Shown: piece after piece, positions 28,111 through 36,407 of the stretch
Layout: each line of letters opens with the position of its first letter
Position numbering within the stretch: the stretch's first letter is position 1
Origin: Comamonadaceae bacterium
Lineage (GTDB): Bacteria; Pseudomonadota; Gammaproteobacteria; Burkholderiales; Burkholderiaceae_C
Direction of reading: 5' to 3'
DNA length: 64,000 nt
Assembly: GCA_027486255.1 (NCBI GenBank)
Contig: JAIXPL010000050.1
Coordinates: forward strand, 19,807-83,806
The notes under the pieces: generated by a model
Told to the model about the DNA's origin: nothing
Databases searched by the model: none
The model's input: the letters and a program-made list of their open reading frames with translations, nothing else
Made by a program: the position numbers and the translations under genes

Positions 28111-29258
28111 CGCTCGTTCAATGCCCCGGAAAAGCTTTTGATGACCGGCTTGACGAGGTAGCGCAGCACGCTGCGCGTCTGGGTCTTGATGTCGATGATG
28201 GCGGTCATGCCGGGCTTGAGCTGCACCTGGGCCAGTTTGGGGTTGGCCTGGCGAGGGTCGAGCTGCACCCGCACGCGGTAGAAGCTGATGGACTGGTTGT
28301 TGGCGCCCTGCTCGACCAAGGTGTCCGAGCTGATGTATTGAAGGGTGCCCATGAGCATGCCGTAGACGGCGAAGTCGAATGCGTCGAGCTTGATCTGCAC
28401 CGGCAGACCCAACACCAACTGGCCGATGTCGGCCGGGTTGACCCGGGCCTCCACCAGCACCTGACTGTCGGTGGGCGAAATTTGCATGAGCTCATCGCCG
28501 GCGCGCAGCACGCCGCCCACCGTGTTCACGCGCAGGGACTTGATAACGCCGGCCACGGGCGCGACCAGTTCGGTGTGCTCCAGGATGCTGCGGCGCTCTT
28601 CCAGGCGGTGACGCTGCGAGGCCAGCTCGTCTTCCAGGCGGGCCACTTCCGCGCGGGCCTCCTGCAGGTATTTGTTGTTGGCCTCGCTCGCACGGGCCTC
28701 GAGTTCACCGACCTGCCGCTGCGCGCGCATCACTTCCACACGGCTGACATCGCCCGTGGCCAACAGGCTCTGGTTGATCTGCAGCTCCTGGCGCGCCAGC
28801 TTGAGGGCCCCCTCCAGGGCAGCGGTGGCATCGCGCAGGCTGTCGCGTTTTTGCGCGTAGAGCCTTTCTTGGGCCTGCACAAAGTCGGGGTAGGCACGCA
28901 GCGAGGGCGGGAAACTCGGCGCTGTGCCCTGCGACTCGGCACGGGCGCGGATGAGTCCGGCCTGCAGGGCGGCCATCTTGGAGCGGCTTTCCTCGAAGGC
29001 GGCTTGGGAACGGTTCTTCTCAAGCACCGCCAGGCGTTGGCCGGGTTTGACCTCCTGCCCTTCATGCACCAGGATTCCAGAGAGCACGCCGCCGTCGGCG
29101 GCCTGGATGATTTGCGTGCGCGCGCTGGTGACGATGACGCCCTGGGCCCGCACGGTCTGGTCAATCTCGAACCAGGACGCCCAAGCCACAAAGGCCACGA
29201 ACAGGCCGAGCAGAATCATCAGCATAGAGGGGCGAAAGCGCGGCGCTCGTTCGCTCAT
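28107..29258 (-). CDS. HlyD-family periplasmic adaptor of a type I secretion system
   Basis: 383 residues. A short cytoplasmic tail and one membrane helix (MLMILLGLFVAFVAWASW, about residues 13-30) precede a biotinyl-lipoyl half (VRAQGVIVTSARTQIIQAADGG, in part), a long coiled-coil hairpin at about residues 90-215, and the second half LVAPVAGVIKSLRVNTVGGVL. The beta-barrel end has ARVNPADIGQLVLGLPVQIK. It links the inner-membrane ABC exporter to TolC. The layout resembles LapC/PrtE adaptors. It overlaps the genes on both sides by four bases. Confidence 0.94.
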   Translation of the reverse strand: MSERAPRFRPSMLMILLGLFVAFVAWASWFEIDQTVRAQGVIVTSARTQIIQAADGGVLSGILVHEGQEVKPGQRLAVLEKNRSQAAFEESRSKMAALQAGLIRARAESQGTAPSFPPSLRAYPDFVQAQERLYAQKRDSLRDATAALEGALKLARQELQINQSLLATGDVSRVEVMRAQRQVGELEARASEANNKYLQEARAEVARLEDELASQRHRLEERRSILEHTELVAPVAGVIKSLRVNTVGGVLRAGDELMQISPTDSQVLVEARVNPADIGQLVLGLPVQIKLDAFDFAVYGMLMGTLQYISSDTLVEQGANNQSISFYRVRVQLDPRQANPKLAQVQLKPGMTAIIDIKTQTRSVLRYLVKPVIKSFSGALNER

Positions 29259-31393
29259 GCGGCGACTCCTTGGGGTGCGGAAGAGGATGAAGAGGAGGGC
29301 AGCCCCTGCTGGCGCGGAGCCGCCAGGCGCTGCAGCACGGCGTCCCGGGGCCCGTCCATCACCACCTGGTGGCCGGCCATGACGATGAGCCGATCGACCA
29401 GGCGCAAGAGCTCGGGCTTGTGCGTGACCAGCACCAGCACGTCTTCGGGCTGTAGCGTGTGCGCCAAGGCCTTGATGATCTGCTGCTCCAGCGCCCCGTC
29501 CATGGAGGCGGTGGGTTCGTCCAGCAGCCAGATGCGCGGGCGCCGCAAAAACACCCGGGTGAGGTTGGCCAGTTGTCGCTGGCCAGACGACAGGCCCAGC
29601 CCGCCTTCATGAATGGGCTGCTGCAAGCCCTTGGGATGGGTGGCCACCACAGATTGCATGAGGCCAGTCAGGCGCGCGGCCTCCAGGATGGCCTCATCGC
29701 CGGGATCGATCAGGCCCAACACCAGGTTCTCGCGCAAGGTGCCGGAAAACAGTCGCCCTTCCTGCTGCAGGTAGCCGACGCACTCGGCCAGCACGGGCTT
29801 GGAAATGTGCGCGAGGTCCAGGCCATCGAGCTTGACCATGCCGGCCTGCGGCTTGCACATGCCGCTGAGCAGGCGCAGCAGCGTGGTCTTGCCGGCGCCC
29901 ACAGGGCCGAGCACGCCGATCTTCTCGCCGGGCTGGATCTGCAGCTGCTCGATCGCCAGGGCCTGGCCCTGGCCGTAACTAACGGCCACCTCTTCGAGGC
30001 TGAAGTGCCCATGGATGGCCTGGGGCACGATGGCCTGCTCATGGCCGTGGTGGTCGTCCTGCAGCGCCCAGAGGCGATCGAGCCCCTGCAGCGCCGAGCG
30101 CGTGTGGGCCCACTGGATGAGCCGCTCCGGCAGGGTCACCACCGGCGCGAGCACGCGCCCGGAGAGGATGGAGCAGGCGATCAGGCCGCCCATGGTGAGT
30201 TCGCCACGCGAAATTTGCAGGGCGCCCACGGCCACCATCAGCACATAAGACAACTGCTGGAAGGCCGCACCAGCGTACTGGGCGTGCTCACTCAGGCGCC
30301 GCAAGTGCTGATCAACATCACGCGCTTCGTTCGTGATACCGATCCAGCGCGAGAGCATGCGCCAGCCGCTCTGGCCCGACTTGATGGTTTCCGCGCCTTC
30401 CACCGTCTCCACCAGCAGGCCGGTCTTGAAGTTGCCGGCGGCGTGGGCCTGATTGCTCAGGGCCTCGACACGCCGGCGCAGCAACAGGCCCATGGACAAG
30501 GCCAAGACGAAGAGCACCAGAGGAATGGCCGCGAGCCAGCCACCCACCCAGGCAATGACGGCCAGAAAAACCAGGGCAAAGGGCAGATCGATCATCACCT
30601 GCGAGGTGAGCGAAGTCAGAAAGCTGCGCACCGACTCGTAGCCCTTGAGCTGGCCGGCCAGACTGCCCACGCTGCGCGGCAGCTGGTCGAGGCGAATGGC
30701 CAAAAAGCGGGTGTAGACCTCGCGGGCCAGTTGCCGGTCGACGCGCTCGACCAGCTGCTCGAAGAGCTGCGCGCGGGCCAGCTTGGCCAGGATTTCAAAC
30801 ACCATGGCCAGCAACACGCCGATGGTGAGCACCCACAGCGTCTGGCTGGCGCCCGTGGGCACGACGCGGTCGTAGACCTGCATGCTGTAGAAGGAAACAG
30901 CCAGGGCAATAAGGTTGATCATCAGGCCCGCCACCACAGCCTCTACCCAGACGCGCTTGCGGGCAAACAGCTCACGCCAGATCAAACGGTAAACCGCGCT
31001 GGAGGCCACCTCATAAGGCCGGGCCAGGCGAAGCTTGGCCACCAGGGCGCCCCGCAGGTCGTCAAGGGCGGTTTCCGTCCAGCGCTGGGTGCTGGCGTCA
31101 AAGTGCTCGACCAGCCAGGCGTTTTGGGCCGTGCGCCCACGCAAGAGACCCCATCCGCCCTCTTTCTGGTGGATCAGGCAGGGGCCCACAGAGGGATCCA
31201 TCGAGGCGGCATCGATCCAGCGCGGCTTGGGCAGCTGCAGTGCCGACATCCAGCGCGCCAGCTGCTCGCGCGGCAAAGCGGCTGGCGCTGGCGCGCCCTC
31301 GTGGGGCTCGAGCACGGCCTGCAGGGCCAGGCGGTCCACTGGTTCGGCCTGGAGCTGGGCCAGGCGCAAAAGCAAAGGCAGGCAAGGATTCAT
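29255..31393 (-). CDS. Type I secretion ABC exporter (LapB/HlyB-like) with degenerate C39 domain
   Basis: 712 residues. The N-terminal 130 residues are a C39-peptidase-like domain without the catalytic Cys (it reads GPCLIHQKEGGWGLLRG), as in exporters that bind but do not cut their substrate. Six membrane helices follow (VAGLMINLIALAVSFYSMQVYDRVVPT in part). The ATPase has Walker A GPVGAGKTTLL, signature GLGLSSGQRQL and Walker B IWLLDEPTASMD. The family exports large RTX adhesins or toxins with a C-terminal signal. The C-terminus is Ser/Pro-rich. It starts 13 bases after the TolC gene. Confidence 0.94.
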   Translation of the reverse strand: MNPCLPLLLRLAQLQAEPVDRLALQAVLEPHEGAPAPAALPREQLARWMSALQLPKPRWIDAASMDPSVGPCLIHQKEGGWGLLRGRTAQNAWLVEHFDASTQRWTETALDDLRGALVAKLRLARPYEVASSAVYRLIWRELFARKRVWVEAVVAGLMINLIALAVSFYSMQVYDRVVPTGASQTLWVLTIGVLLAMVFEILAKLARAQLFEQLVERVDRQLAREVYTRFLAIRLDQLPRSVGSLAGQLKGYESVRSFLTSLTSQVMIDLPFALVFLAVIAWVGGWLAAIPLVLFVLALSMGLLLRRRVEALSNQAHAAGNFKTGLLVETVEGAETIKSGQSGWRMLSRWIGITNEARDVDQHLRRLSEHAQYAGAAFQQLSYVLMVAVGALQISRGELTMGGLIACSILSGRVLAPVVTLPERLIQWAHTRSALQGLDRLWALQDDHHGHEQAIVPQAIHGHFSLEEVAVSYGQGQALAIEQLQIQPGEKIGVLGPVGAGKTTLLRLLSGMCKPQAGMVKLDGLDLAHISKPVLAECVGYLQQEGRLFSGTLRENLVLGLIDPGDEAILEAARLTGLMQSVVATHPKGLQQPIHEGGLGLSSGQRQLANLTRVFLRRPRIWLLDEPTASMDGALEQQIIKALAHTLQPEDVLVLVTHKPELLRLVDRLIVMAGHQVVMDGPRDAVLQRLAAPRQQGLPSSSSSSAPQGVAA

Positions 31394-31406
31394 TGCAGAG
31401 CCTCCT

Positions 31407-32714
31407 TCATGGGCGTGCCGGCTGGGCCGAGGCTGGCACGGCGGCCAGCAGGGCCGGCAGGCCCTCGGCGAGCACGGCTAGGCGCCACTGGGCGACCCGC
31501 TGCCCCACCTCGGCATCGGCCAGCGCGGTCTGTGCCTGCGCCAGTTCCCGGGCGGCATTCATCACCTCCACCCAGGTCTTGCGGCCATTGCGGAACTGCC
31601 GGGCCCAGGAATCAACCATGGCTTGCGTCCAGCCCAAGCCCGCTCGCAAGCTGCGCTCGCGCGCCTGCAGGGACAGCAGCTGGATCTGCTCCACGCTCAC
31701 CTGCTCATTCAGGTTGCGGCGGCTGACCTCCATCTCGGCCTGCATGGCCTGCTGGCGGGCCAGCACGGCATCGATGCCGGCCGTGGCAGACAGGCCAGCC
31801 CCTGGGCTGAAGGACAGGCCCAGGAACAAGCGGTTGCCCGAACTCGCGCCGGTGGCGCTGTAGCTGCCCTGCTGATGCTCAGCGCGGACATACACCTCGG
31901 GCATGCGCTGTGCCTTGCGCAGCTGCAGCTCCATGTCCTGTTGCTTCATCTGAGCCTGCAGCTTCAGGGCCGTGGGGCTGTGGCGCCAGGCAAGCTCGAG
32001 CAGGGCGGGCAGCTCGTCACGCAGCGGCCGGGGGGGCACCACAAAAGAGGCCAGGCGGGCAGGCTCCAGGCGCTGGCCAGCCAGCTGCTCAAAGCGTGCC
32101 AGCGCGGCCGCCAGCTGAGCCTGAGCGCCGGCCAGGTCAGCGCGGACCTGCTCGAGCCGGCTTTGGGCCAGCACCTCATCGGCCTCGGCAGACAGGCCCG
32201 CTTCCACGCGGCGGCGAATGAGATCGCGCAATTGCTCGTGCGCCTGCAGGACCTCGCGCTGGATCTGCACCTTCTGCTCGCCCAGCTTCCATTCGCCCCA
32301 GGTCTGCAGGGCGCGCAAGGCCAGGGTCTGGCGCGATTCCTCTACCTGGGCCTGGGCGGCGGCCACGGCCGCCTCAGCACGCGAGACGCCGGCGCTCAGG
32401 CGACCGCCCGTCCACACGGGCTGCTGGAGCCTGAAGGTGGTGACACGGCCGTCCTTGCTGTAGAGGGCATCGTTCTTGGCCGCATTCACCTGCTCTGTGG
32501 ACACCGAAGGGGTGGGATAGAACTGCCAGTTGGCACCGCGCAGCTCGGCCTGGGCGCCGTCAACCAGGCGGCTTTGGCTCTGCAGGCTGGGGTGGCCTTC
32601 CATCACCAGGGTGAGCAATTCGGCCACACCGGCCGCCTGCGCTGGCCGGCACAGCAGCATGAGCAAACCCGCCAGCCAAAGCCATCTCGTGAAGTTCAAT
32701 GCCATCTCGCACAT
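31407..32714 (-). CDS. TolC-family outer-membrane channel of the type I secretion system
   Basis: About 435 residues. A signal peptide (FTRWLWLAGLLMLLCRPAQA) is followed by long helices and barrel strands in the two-fold TolC pattern. The first repeat begins VMEGHPSLQSQSRLVDGAQAELRGA in part, with LQQPVWTGGRLSAGVSRAEA, and the second begins LLELAWRHSPTALKLQAQMKQQ. NRLFLGLSFSPG is the second barrel pair. Start is uncertain: ATG 32714 is given, with ATG 32705 and TTG 32723 possible. It is the first gene of the secretion operon. Confidence 0.9.
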   Translation of the reverse strand: MCEMALNFTRWLWLAGLLMLLCRPAQAAGVAELLTLVMEGHPSLQSQSRLVDGAQAELRGANWQFYPTPSVSTEQVNAAKNDALYSKDGRVTTFRLQQPVWTGGRLSAGVSRAEAAVAAAQAQVEESRQTLALRALQTWGEWKLGEQKVQIQREVLQAHEQLRDLIRRRVEAGLSAEADEVLAQSRLEQVRADLAGAQAQLAAALARFEQLAGQRLEPARLASFVVPPRPLRDELPALLELAWRHSPTALKLQAQMKQQDMELQLRKAQRMPEVYVRAEHQQGSYSATGASSGNRLFLGLSFSPGAGLSATAGIDAVLARQQAMQAEMEVSRRNLNEQVSVEQIQLLSLQARERSLRAGLGWTQAMVDSWARQFRNGRKTWVEVMNAARELAQAQTALADAEVGQRVAQWRLAVLAEGLPALLAAVPASAQPARP

Positions 32715-32780
32715 CCCACTCAAAACAAAAACAGCGGGGCCAGGCCAGTCCCGCTTCGACGAAAAACCACATCTCTTTCA

Positions 32781-32795
32781 AACAACCGGGTTGTT
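32781..32795. promoter_or_regulatory. Inverted repeat in the AT-rich control region of the secretion operon
   Basis: AACAACC and GGTTGTT form an inverted repeat around one base. Further upstream TTGTTC (32822-32827) and GAACAA (32846-32851) form a looser pair. The stretch 32760-32880 is far richer in A and T than the surrounding genome, as expected of a regulated promoter bound by a nucleoid protein. Confidence 0.4.
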
Positions 32796-32912
32796 TTTAA
32801 AGATTAGTGACATTCATCATATTGTTCTAAACACGAGGCAATTTTGAACAACTATTAATTCATATAAAGAAACGCTCAGGGACAGGGGCCCGGCTGGGCT
32901 GGGGGCCGGCTT

Positions 32913-34034
32913 TCAGGGCGCGCGGCAGGTGGACGGATCGCTGAAGTAAGCCGCCGGGCCCTTAGATGCGAGCCGCTCGAGATAGCAGGGGTAGCGGCCC
33001 CCCCAGGCAAAGGCCCGCTCATCGGCCAGGAGGGCAGGCAGGATGTTCAGGTCAAGCTCGGCCAGCTGCAGGGCAGATCCGCCGGTGGCCCGCAGCAGGC
33101 CTTCGGTCAACAACAGGTCGGACAGCAGGTAGGCGGCAAAGGTGGGGGCTGCGCCCACACGGGCGGCCACTTCCTGCAAAGGCAGGGGCGCCAACTGGCC
33201 GATGGCCCAGCGCAGATCGCCCAGCGACAGGCTCGGCACCGCCTGGGAGGGCGCCGCGCCCCGAAGCCGGGCCAGGGCGGGGGCCACGCCGCGGGTCACG
33301 GGGCGGCTCAAGGCGGTCAAGCGCACGCCGGTGCCCAGCTGAGCGGGCAGGTCGGCCAGCAGCTCATCGAGCAGGTTGCGCGCACGCTGGAGCTCGGCAG
33401 CATCCAGGGCCTCCAGCGCACAGGAAGGGGTAGAGCGCAGGGCCAGGCACAGGCGCCGATGCCAGGCCTTCTGGCCCAGCTCGGCACTGAAGGAAGAAGC
33501 GGCCCCAGCCAACTGCAAGCTGCCGCCGCCGATGTCCAGCACATGACTGGTGCTCAGGCGTGGGCCCAGCACGCGCTGGGCTGTTTCATAGGCATAGCGG
33601 CCCTCGATCTGGGCCGGCATGACCAACACGGGCACCTGCGCCTGGGCGTGCAGGAGGCGCAACTGGTCAAGCAGGCGGGGCCCGTCCAGTTGCCAGGCCA
33701 GGCGCCAGGCTGAAAAGCCGGCGCCCAGGCGGGCACAGTCAGCGGGCCAGCGGGCCTGCCGGGGCAGTTCCTGCAGGTGGGTGATCACCTGCGGCAGCGG
33801 CTCCTCCAGGGACTGCCCTTGCCAGAGGGGCAGCAGCAGATCGATGTCGCGTCGGGGCATGGCCGCCGTGGTGCCGGGCCCGGTGGCGGCGGCGCGCACC
33901 CCGGACGAGCCCATGTCGAAGGCCACGCGGCAGGCCGGGGCCTGCGCCTGGGCCACCGCCCAACTCCAGCCGGCGGCCAGCACCAGGCCGCAAAGGATCG
34001 TCCTGGCGCGTGGCCAGGATCCACAGGCGCTCAC
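32913..34034 (-). CDS. Exported Ppx/GppA phosphatase-like protein
   Basis: 373 residues from a GTG at 34034 that overlaps the stop of the DUF4337 gene as GTGA. The N-terminus is a signal peptide (RARTILCGLVLAAGWSWAVA, cleavage near AQA). The exopolyphosphatase/guanosine pentaphosphatase fold follows: ACRVAFDMGSSGVRA (first phosphate loop), VMPAQIEGRYAYETAQRV (the usual SGEEEA region), and VLDIGGGSLQLAG (second phosphate loop). Ppx/GppA enzymes are normally cytoplasmic. The second half, to residue 373, is divergent and helical. It may sense or hydrolyse a periplasmic phosphate compound; activity is not established. Confidence 0.75.
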   Translation of the reverse strand: MSACGSWPRARTILCGLVLAAGWSWAVAQAQAPACRVAFDMGSSGVRAAATGPGTTAAMPRRDIDLLLPLWQGQSLEEPLPQVITHLQELPRQARWPADCARLGAGFSAWRLAWQLDGPRLLDQLRLLHAQAQVPVLVMPAQIEGRYAYETAQRVLGPRLSTSHVLDIGGGSLQLAGAASSFSAELGQKAWHRRLCLALRSTPSCALEALDAAELQRARNLLDELLADLPAQLGTGVRLTALSRPVTRGVAPALARLRGAAPSQAVPSLSLGDLRWAIGQLAPLPLQEVAARVGAAPTFAAYLLSDLLLTEGLLRATGGSALQLAELDLNILPALLADERAFAWGGRYPCYLERLASKGPAAYFSDPSTCRAP

Positions 34035-34606
34035 AGATGCAGGTAGCCCATCACCCCGGCCGCCAGGCCCAGGCCCGTGGCCCCATAAACGCCCAGCAGC
34101 ATCCAGCGCTTGCGGGTGAGCAGGGTGATGGCCGACAGGGCGATGGCGATCTGCAGCAGCGTGGTGGCCATGGCCCAGCGCTCGTGCACATGCATTTCCA
34201 GCTCGCTCATCTCGTTGGCGCGTTTGGCGGCGGCTTCGAGCTTTTCCGCCTCGGCCTTGATCTCGGCCTTTTCGGCCTTGTAGCGGTCGATTTCCTGGCG
34301 GAACTTCTGCTGGGCCTCGCCCTGGGTCAGCACCACCGACAACTCGGCCAGGTTTTGCTTGCTGCTCTTGGCCTGGTAGTAGTTCCACTGGTTGGACGCG
34401 GCAGTCTTCTGAATGGACGACTCGTTTTTATAAAGCAGCGCAGCGTTCTGGGAATGGCCGCCCATGTAGCCGAAGATGGCGCCCACGGTGGAGAGGATGG
34501 CCGTCAGCACCGCCAAGCGGGAGGTGAAGCTGTCGCCGCCGTGCTGGGCGACATGCTCGACCTCGTGGTCGTGGGGACCATGCACATGGAAACCGTGTCC
34601 GGACAT
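34031..34606 (-). CDS. DUF4337 membrane protein
   Basis: 191 residues from the ATG at 34606, preceded by GGAGAA. A His-rich start (GHGFHVHGPHDHEVEHVAQHG) is followed by one membrane helix (LAVLTAILSTVGAIFGYMGG), a coiled-coil segment rich in Lys/Glu/Ala at about residues 95-140, and two C-terminal helices (ATTLLQIAIALSAITLL, MLLGVYGATGLGLAAGVMG). This is the DUF4337 architecture, whose function is unknown. The His cluster could bind metal. It overlaps the exported Ppx-like gene, so the two probably act together in the envelope. Confidence 0.85.
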   Translation of the reverse strand: MSGHGFHVHGPHDHEVEHVAQHGGDSFTSRLAVLTAILSTVGAIFGYMGGHSQNAALLYKNESSIQKTAASNQWNYYQAKSSKQNLAELSVVLTQGEAQQKFRQEIDRYKAEKAEIKAEAEKLEAAAKRANEMSELEMHVHERWAMATTLLQIAIALSAITLLTRKRWMLLGVYGATGLGLAAGVMGYLHL

Positions 34607-34678
34607 GAGGTTCTCCGTCTTGTTATTTAAATTTTGGGGGGCGCCTGCGGCGGCAACTGCCGAGCTTATACATGATGG

Positions 34679-34693
34679 ATAGCAACTTGCTAT
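34679..34693. promoter_or_regulatory. Perfect palindrome between DUF4337 and VOC genes
   Basis: ATAGCAA and TTGCTAT are perfect 7-base arms around a single C. It lies in the 202-base divergent gap, 116 bases before the VOC start, so it could be an operator. No regulator gene is adjacent. Confidence 0.4.
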
Positions 34694-34808
34694 GGCAGAG
34701 CGCGCAGACAGTATTTGACAGCGCAGCCGGCCCTGCGTACGGTTGAAGCTGACCTGAGCCCTGCCCGGCCTGCGCTTAGGACGACATACCCACCATAAGG
34801 AGACCTCC

Positions 34809-35348
34809 ATGGGACTGCGCTTTCTTGAACACCTGCTGATCCTCACGCACGACCCTGAAGGCACGCGCGACTGGTTCGTGGAGAACCTGGGCTTTCGCAA
34901 CGGCTACCACCCGGAGTTCGGCTTTCCGGTGTACTGGCTCTACATTGGCGAGCAGGACGTGATCCACATCGGCAAGGCCCGCTACTCCAACCACCAGGAC
35001 ACCTACCTCAAGACCCCCACCGACGGCGACAAGGACTTCTCGGCCGCCGGTGCCATGGGCTCGGGCCGCATCGACCATCTTTGCCTGAACTGCGAGGGCA
35101 TCGAGGAATTCATTGAGCGCCTGAACAAAAACGGCGTGGAGTTCAGTGAGCGCAAGGCCCACAACTCCAACCTCTACCAGCTCTTCATGCGCGAGCCGAT
35201 CAACGGCATCAAGGTGGAGCTCAACTTCGCCTGGCACGAGGCTGCGCGCATCGGCCGGGTGCCCGAATGGACCGACGCCGGCGAGAACGACAAGTCGGCG
35301 TCCGAGGTGATGAGCAAGAAAGCGCCCATTCCCGCCTCGTCCTTCTGA
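34809..35348 (+). CDS. VOC-family (glyoxalase/dioxygenase-like) protein
   Basis: 179 residues. Two VOC modules are visible: LRFLEHLLILTHDPEGTRDWFVENLGF in part, and GRIDHLCLNCEGIEEFIERL. Likely metal ligands are His in LEHLLI, His in IDHLCL and Glu in GIKVELNFAW. The C-terminus continues past the fold into a polar tail (EVMSKKAPIPASSF). AAGGAG lies before the ATG. It is followed on the same strand by two solute-binding-protein genes, suggesting a transport and degradation unit. The substrate is unknown. Confidence 0.82.
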   Translation: MGLRFLEHLLILTHDPEGTRDWFVENLGFRNGYHPEFGFPVYWLYIGEQDVIHIGKARYSNHQDTYLKTPTDGDKDFSAAGAMGSGRIDHLCLNCEGIEEFIERLNKNGVEFSERKAHNSNLYQLFMREPINGIKVELNFAWHEAARIGRVPEWTDAGENDKSASEVMSKKAPIPASSF

Positions 35349-35414
35349 CGCGGCTGCGGGCCTGCGGGTCCGCCAGCCTTCCCCTTAGGCCCCCTCTTGA
35401 AGCAAGGATTCACG

Positions 35415-36392
35415 ATGCAACGACGAGAACTTCTGCGCTGCGGTGGCGCGGCTGCCCTGGGCTTGATCGGCGCCCGCAGCGTCCAGGCCCAGGCCTACCC
35501 ACCGGGGGCCATCACCCTGGTGCTGCCACTGCAGGCCGGCAGCGCCTCCGACGTGGCGGTGCGCCACATGGTCGAGCGCCTGCGCGTGCGCATGCCGGGC
35601 AACAGCTTCGCGGTGGAGAACATCGCCGCGGCGGCCGGCCTGGTGGGGCTGGAGCGCCTGAGCCGCGCCAAACCCGATGGCCGTACCGTGGCGGCGCTGA
35701 ACAACAGCATCGTCACCATCCTGCCGCACCTGCAGGGTCGGCAAATGAAGAGCGATCCGCGCCGCGACATGGTGCCCGTGGCAGGCATTGCCAACATTCC
35801 CACCTTCTTTGCGGTGCCGGGGAACTCGCCCATCAAGTCGATCGCCGACCTGATCAAGGCCGCCAAGGCCGGGCGCGTGACCTACGCCTCCGGCGGCATC
35901 GGCAGCCCACAGCACCTGGCCACCGAAATGTTCAACGCTTACACCGGCGTCAAGCTCGAGCACGTGCCCTACCGGGGCGCCAGCCAGGCCGCGCTGGCCG
36001 TGGCCTCGGGCGAGGTGCAGCTGATGTCCATGGCCCTGTCGCTGGCCCAGCCCTTCCTGGCCGATGAACGTGTGCGGCTCATCGGCTACTGCGGCAGCGA
36101 ACGACACGCCCAGTTCCGCGACATGCCCACGCTGCAGGAGGCGGGCGTGAAGGGCTACGACTACTCCTCCTGGATCGCGCTCTTCCTGCACCGCGAGGCC
36201 CCTGAAGACGCACTGGCCGAGCTGCGCCGACAAGCCCAGGCCGTGGCGCAGGACCGTGAGTTCCAGGTGCAGCTCATCCGCTCGGGCCTGGAGCCCTGGG
36301 TCCGCGACGACAAGCAGCTGACCCAGGTGGTCGAGCAGGACTACGCACGCTGGCAGAAGATCATTCGCGATGCCAACATCACCACGACCTGA
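35415..36392 (+). CDS. Bug-family (TctC) substrate-binding protein
   Basis: 325 residues from the ATG at 35415, which has AAGGA upstream. The leader MQRRELLRCGGAAALGLIGA has two arginines and a cysteine, so it may be Tat-exported. The Bug fold landmarks are ITLVLPLQAGSASDVAVRHMV, VENIAAAAGLVGLERL, RVTYASGGIGSPQHLATEMF and HVPYRGASQAALAVASGEVQ. The usual GGxxD of the first ligand loop reads AGSASD, unlike the other Bug protein in this window (GGGTD). It ends in a TGA that is in frame with the next gene. Confidence 0.9.
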   Translation: MQRRELLRCGGAAALGLIGARSVQAQAYPPGAITLVLPLQAGSASDVAVRHMVERLRVRMPGNSFAVENIAAAAGLVGLERLSRAKPDGRTVAALNNSIVTILPHLQGRQMKSDPRRDMVPVAGIANIPTFFAVPGNSPIKSIADLIKAAKAGRVTYASGGIGSPQHLATEMFNAYTGVKLEHVPYRGASQAALAVASGEVQLMSMALSLAQPFLADERVRLIGYCGSERHAQFRDMPTLQEAGVKGYDYSSWIALFLHREAPEDALAELRRQAQAVAQDREFQVQLIRSGLEPWVRDDKQLTQVVEQDYARWQKIIRDANITTT

Positions 36393-36407
36393 ACCCGAGG
36401 CCAGGCC

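Noticed and set aside
29459..31726. 755-codon open frame opposite the ABC exporter
   Set aside because: It lies over the clear Walker A, signature and Walker B motifs of the minus-strand exporter, so it is a shadow.
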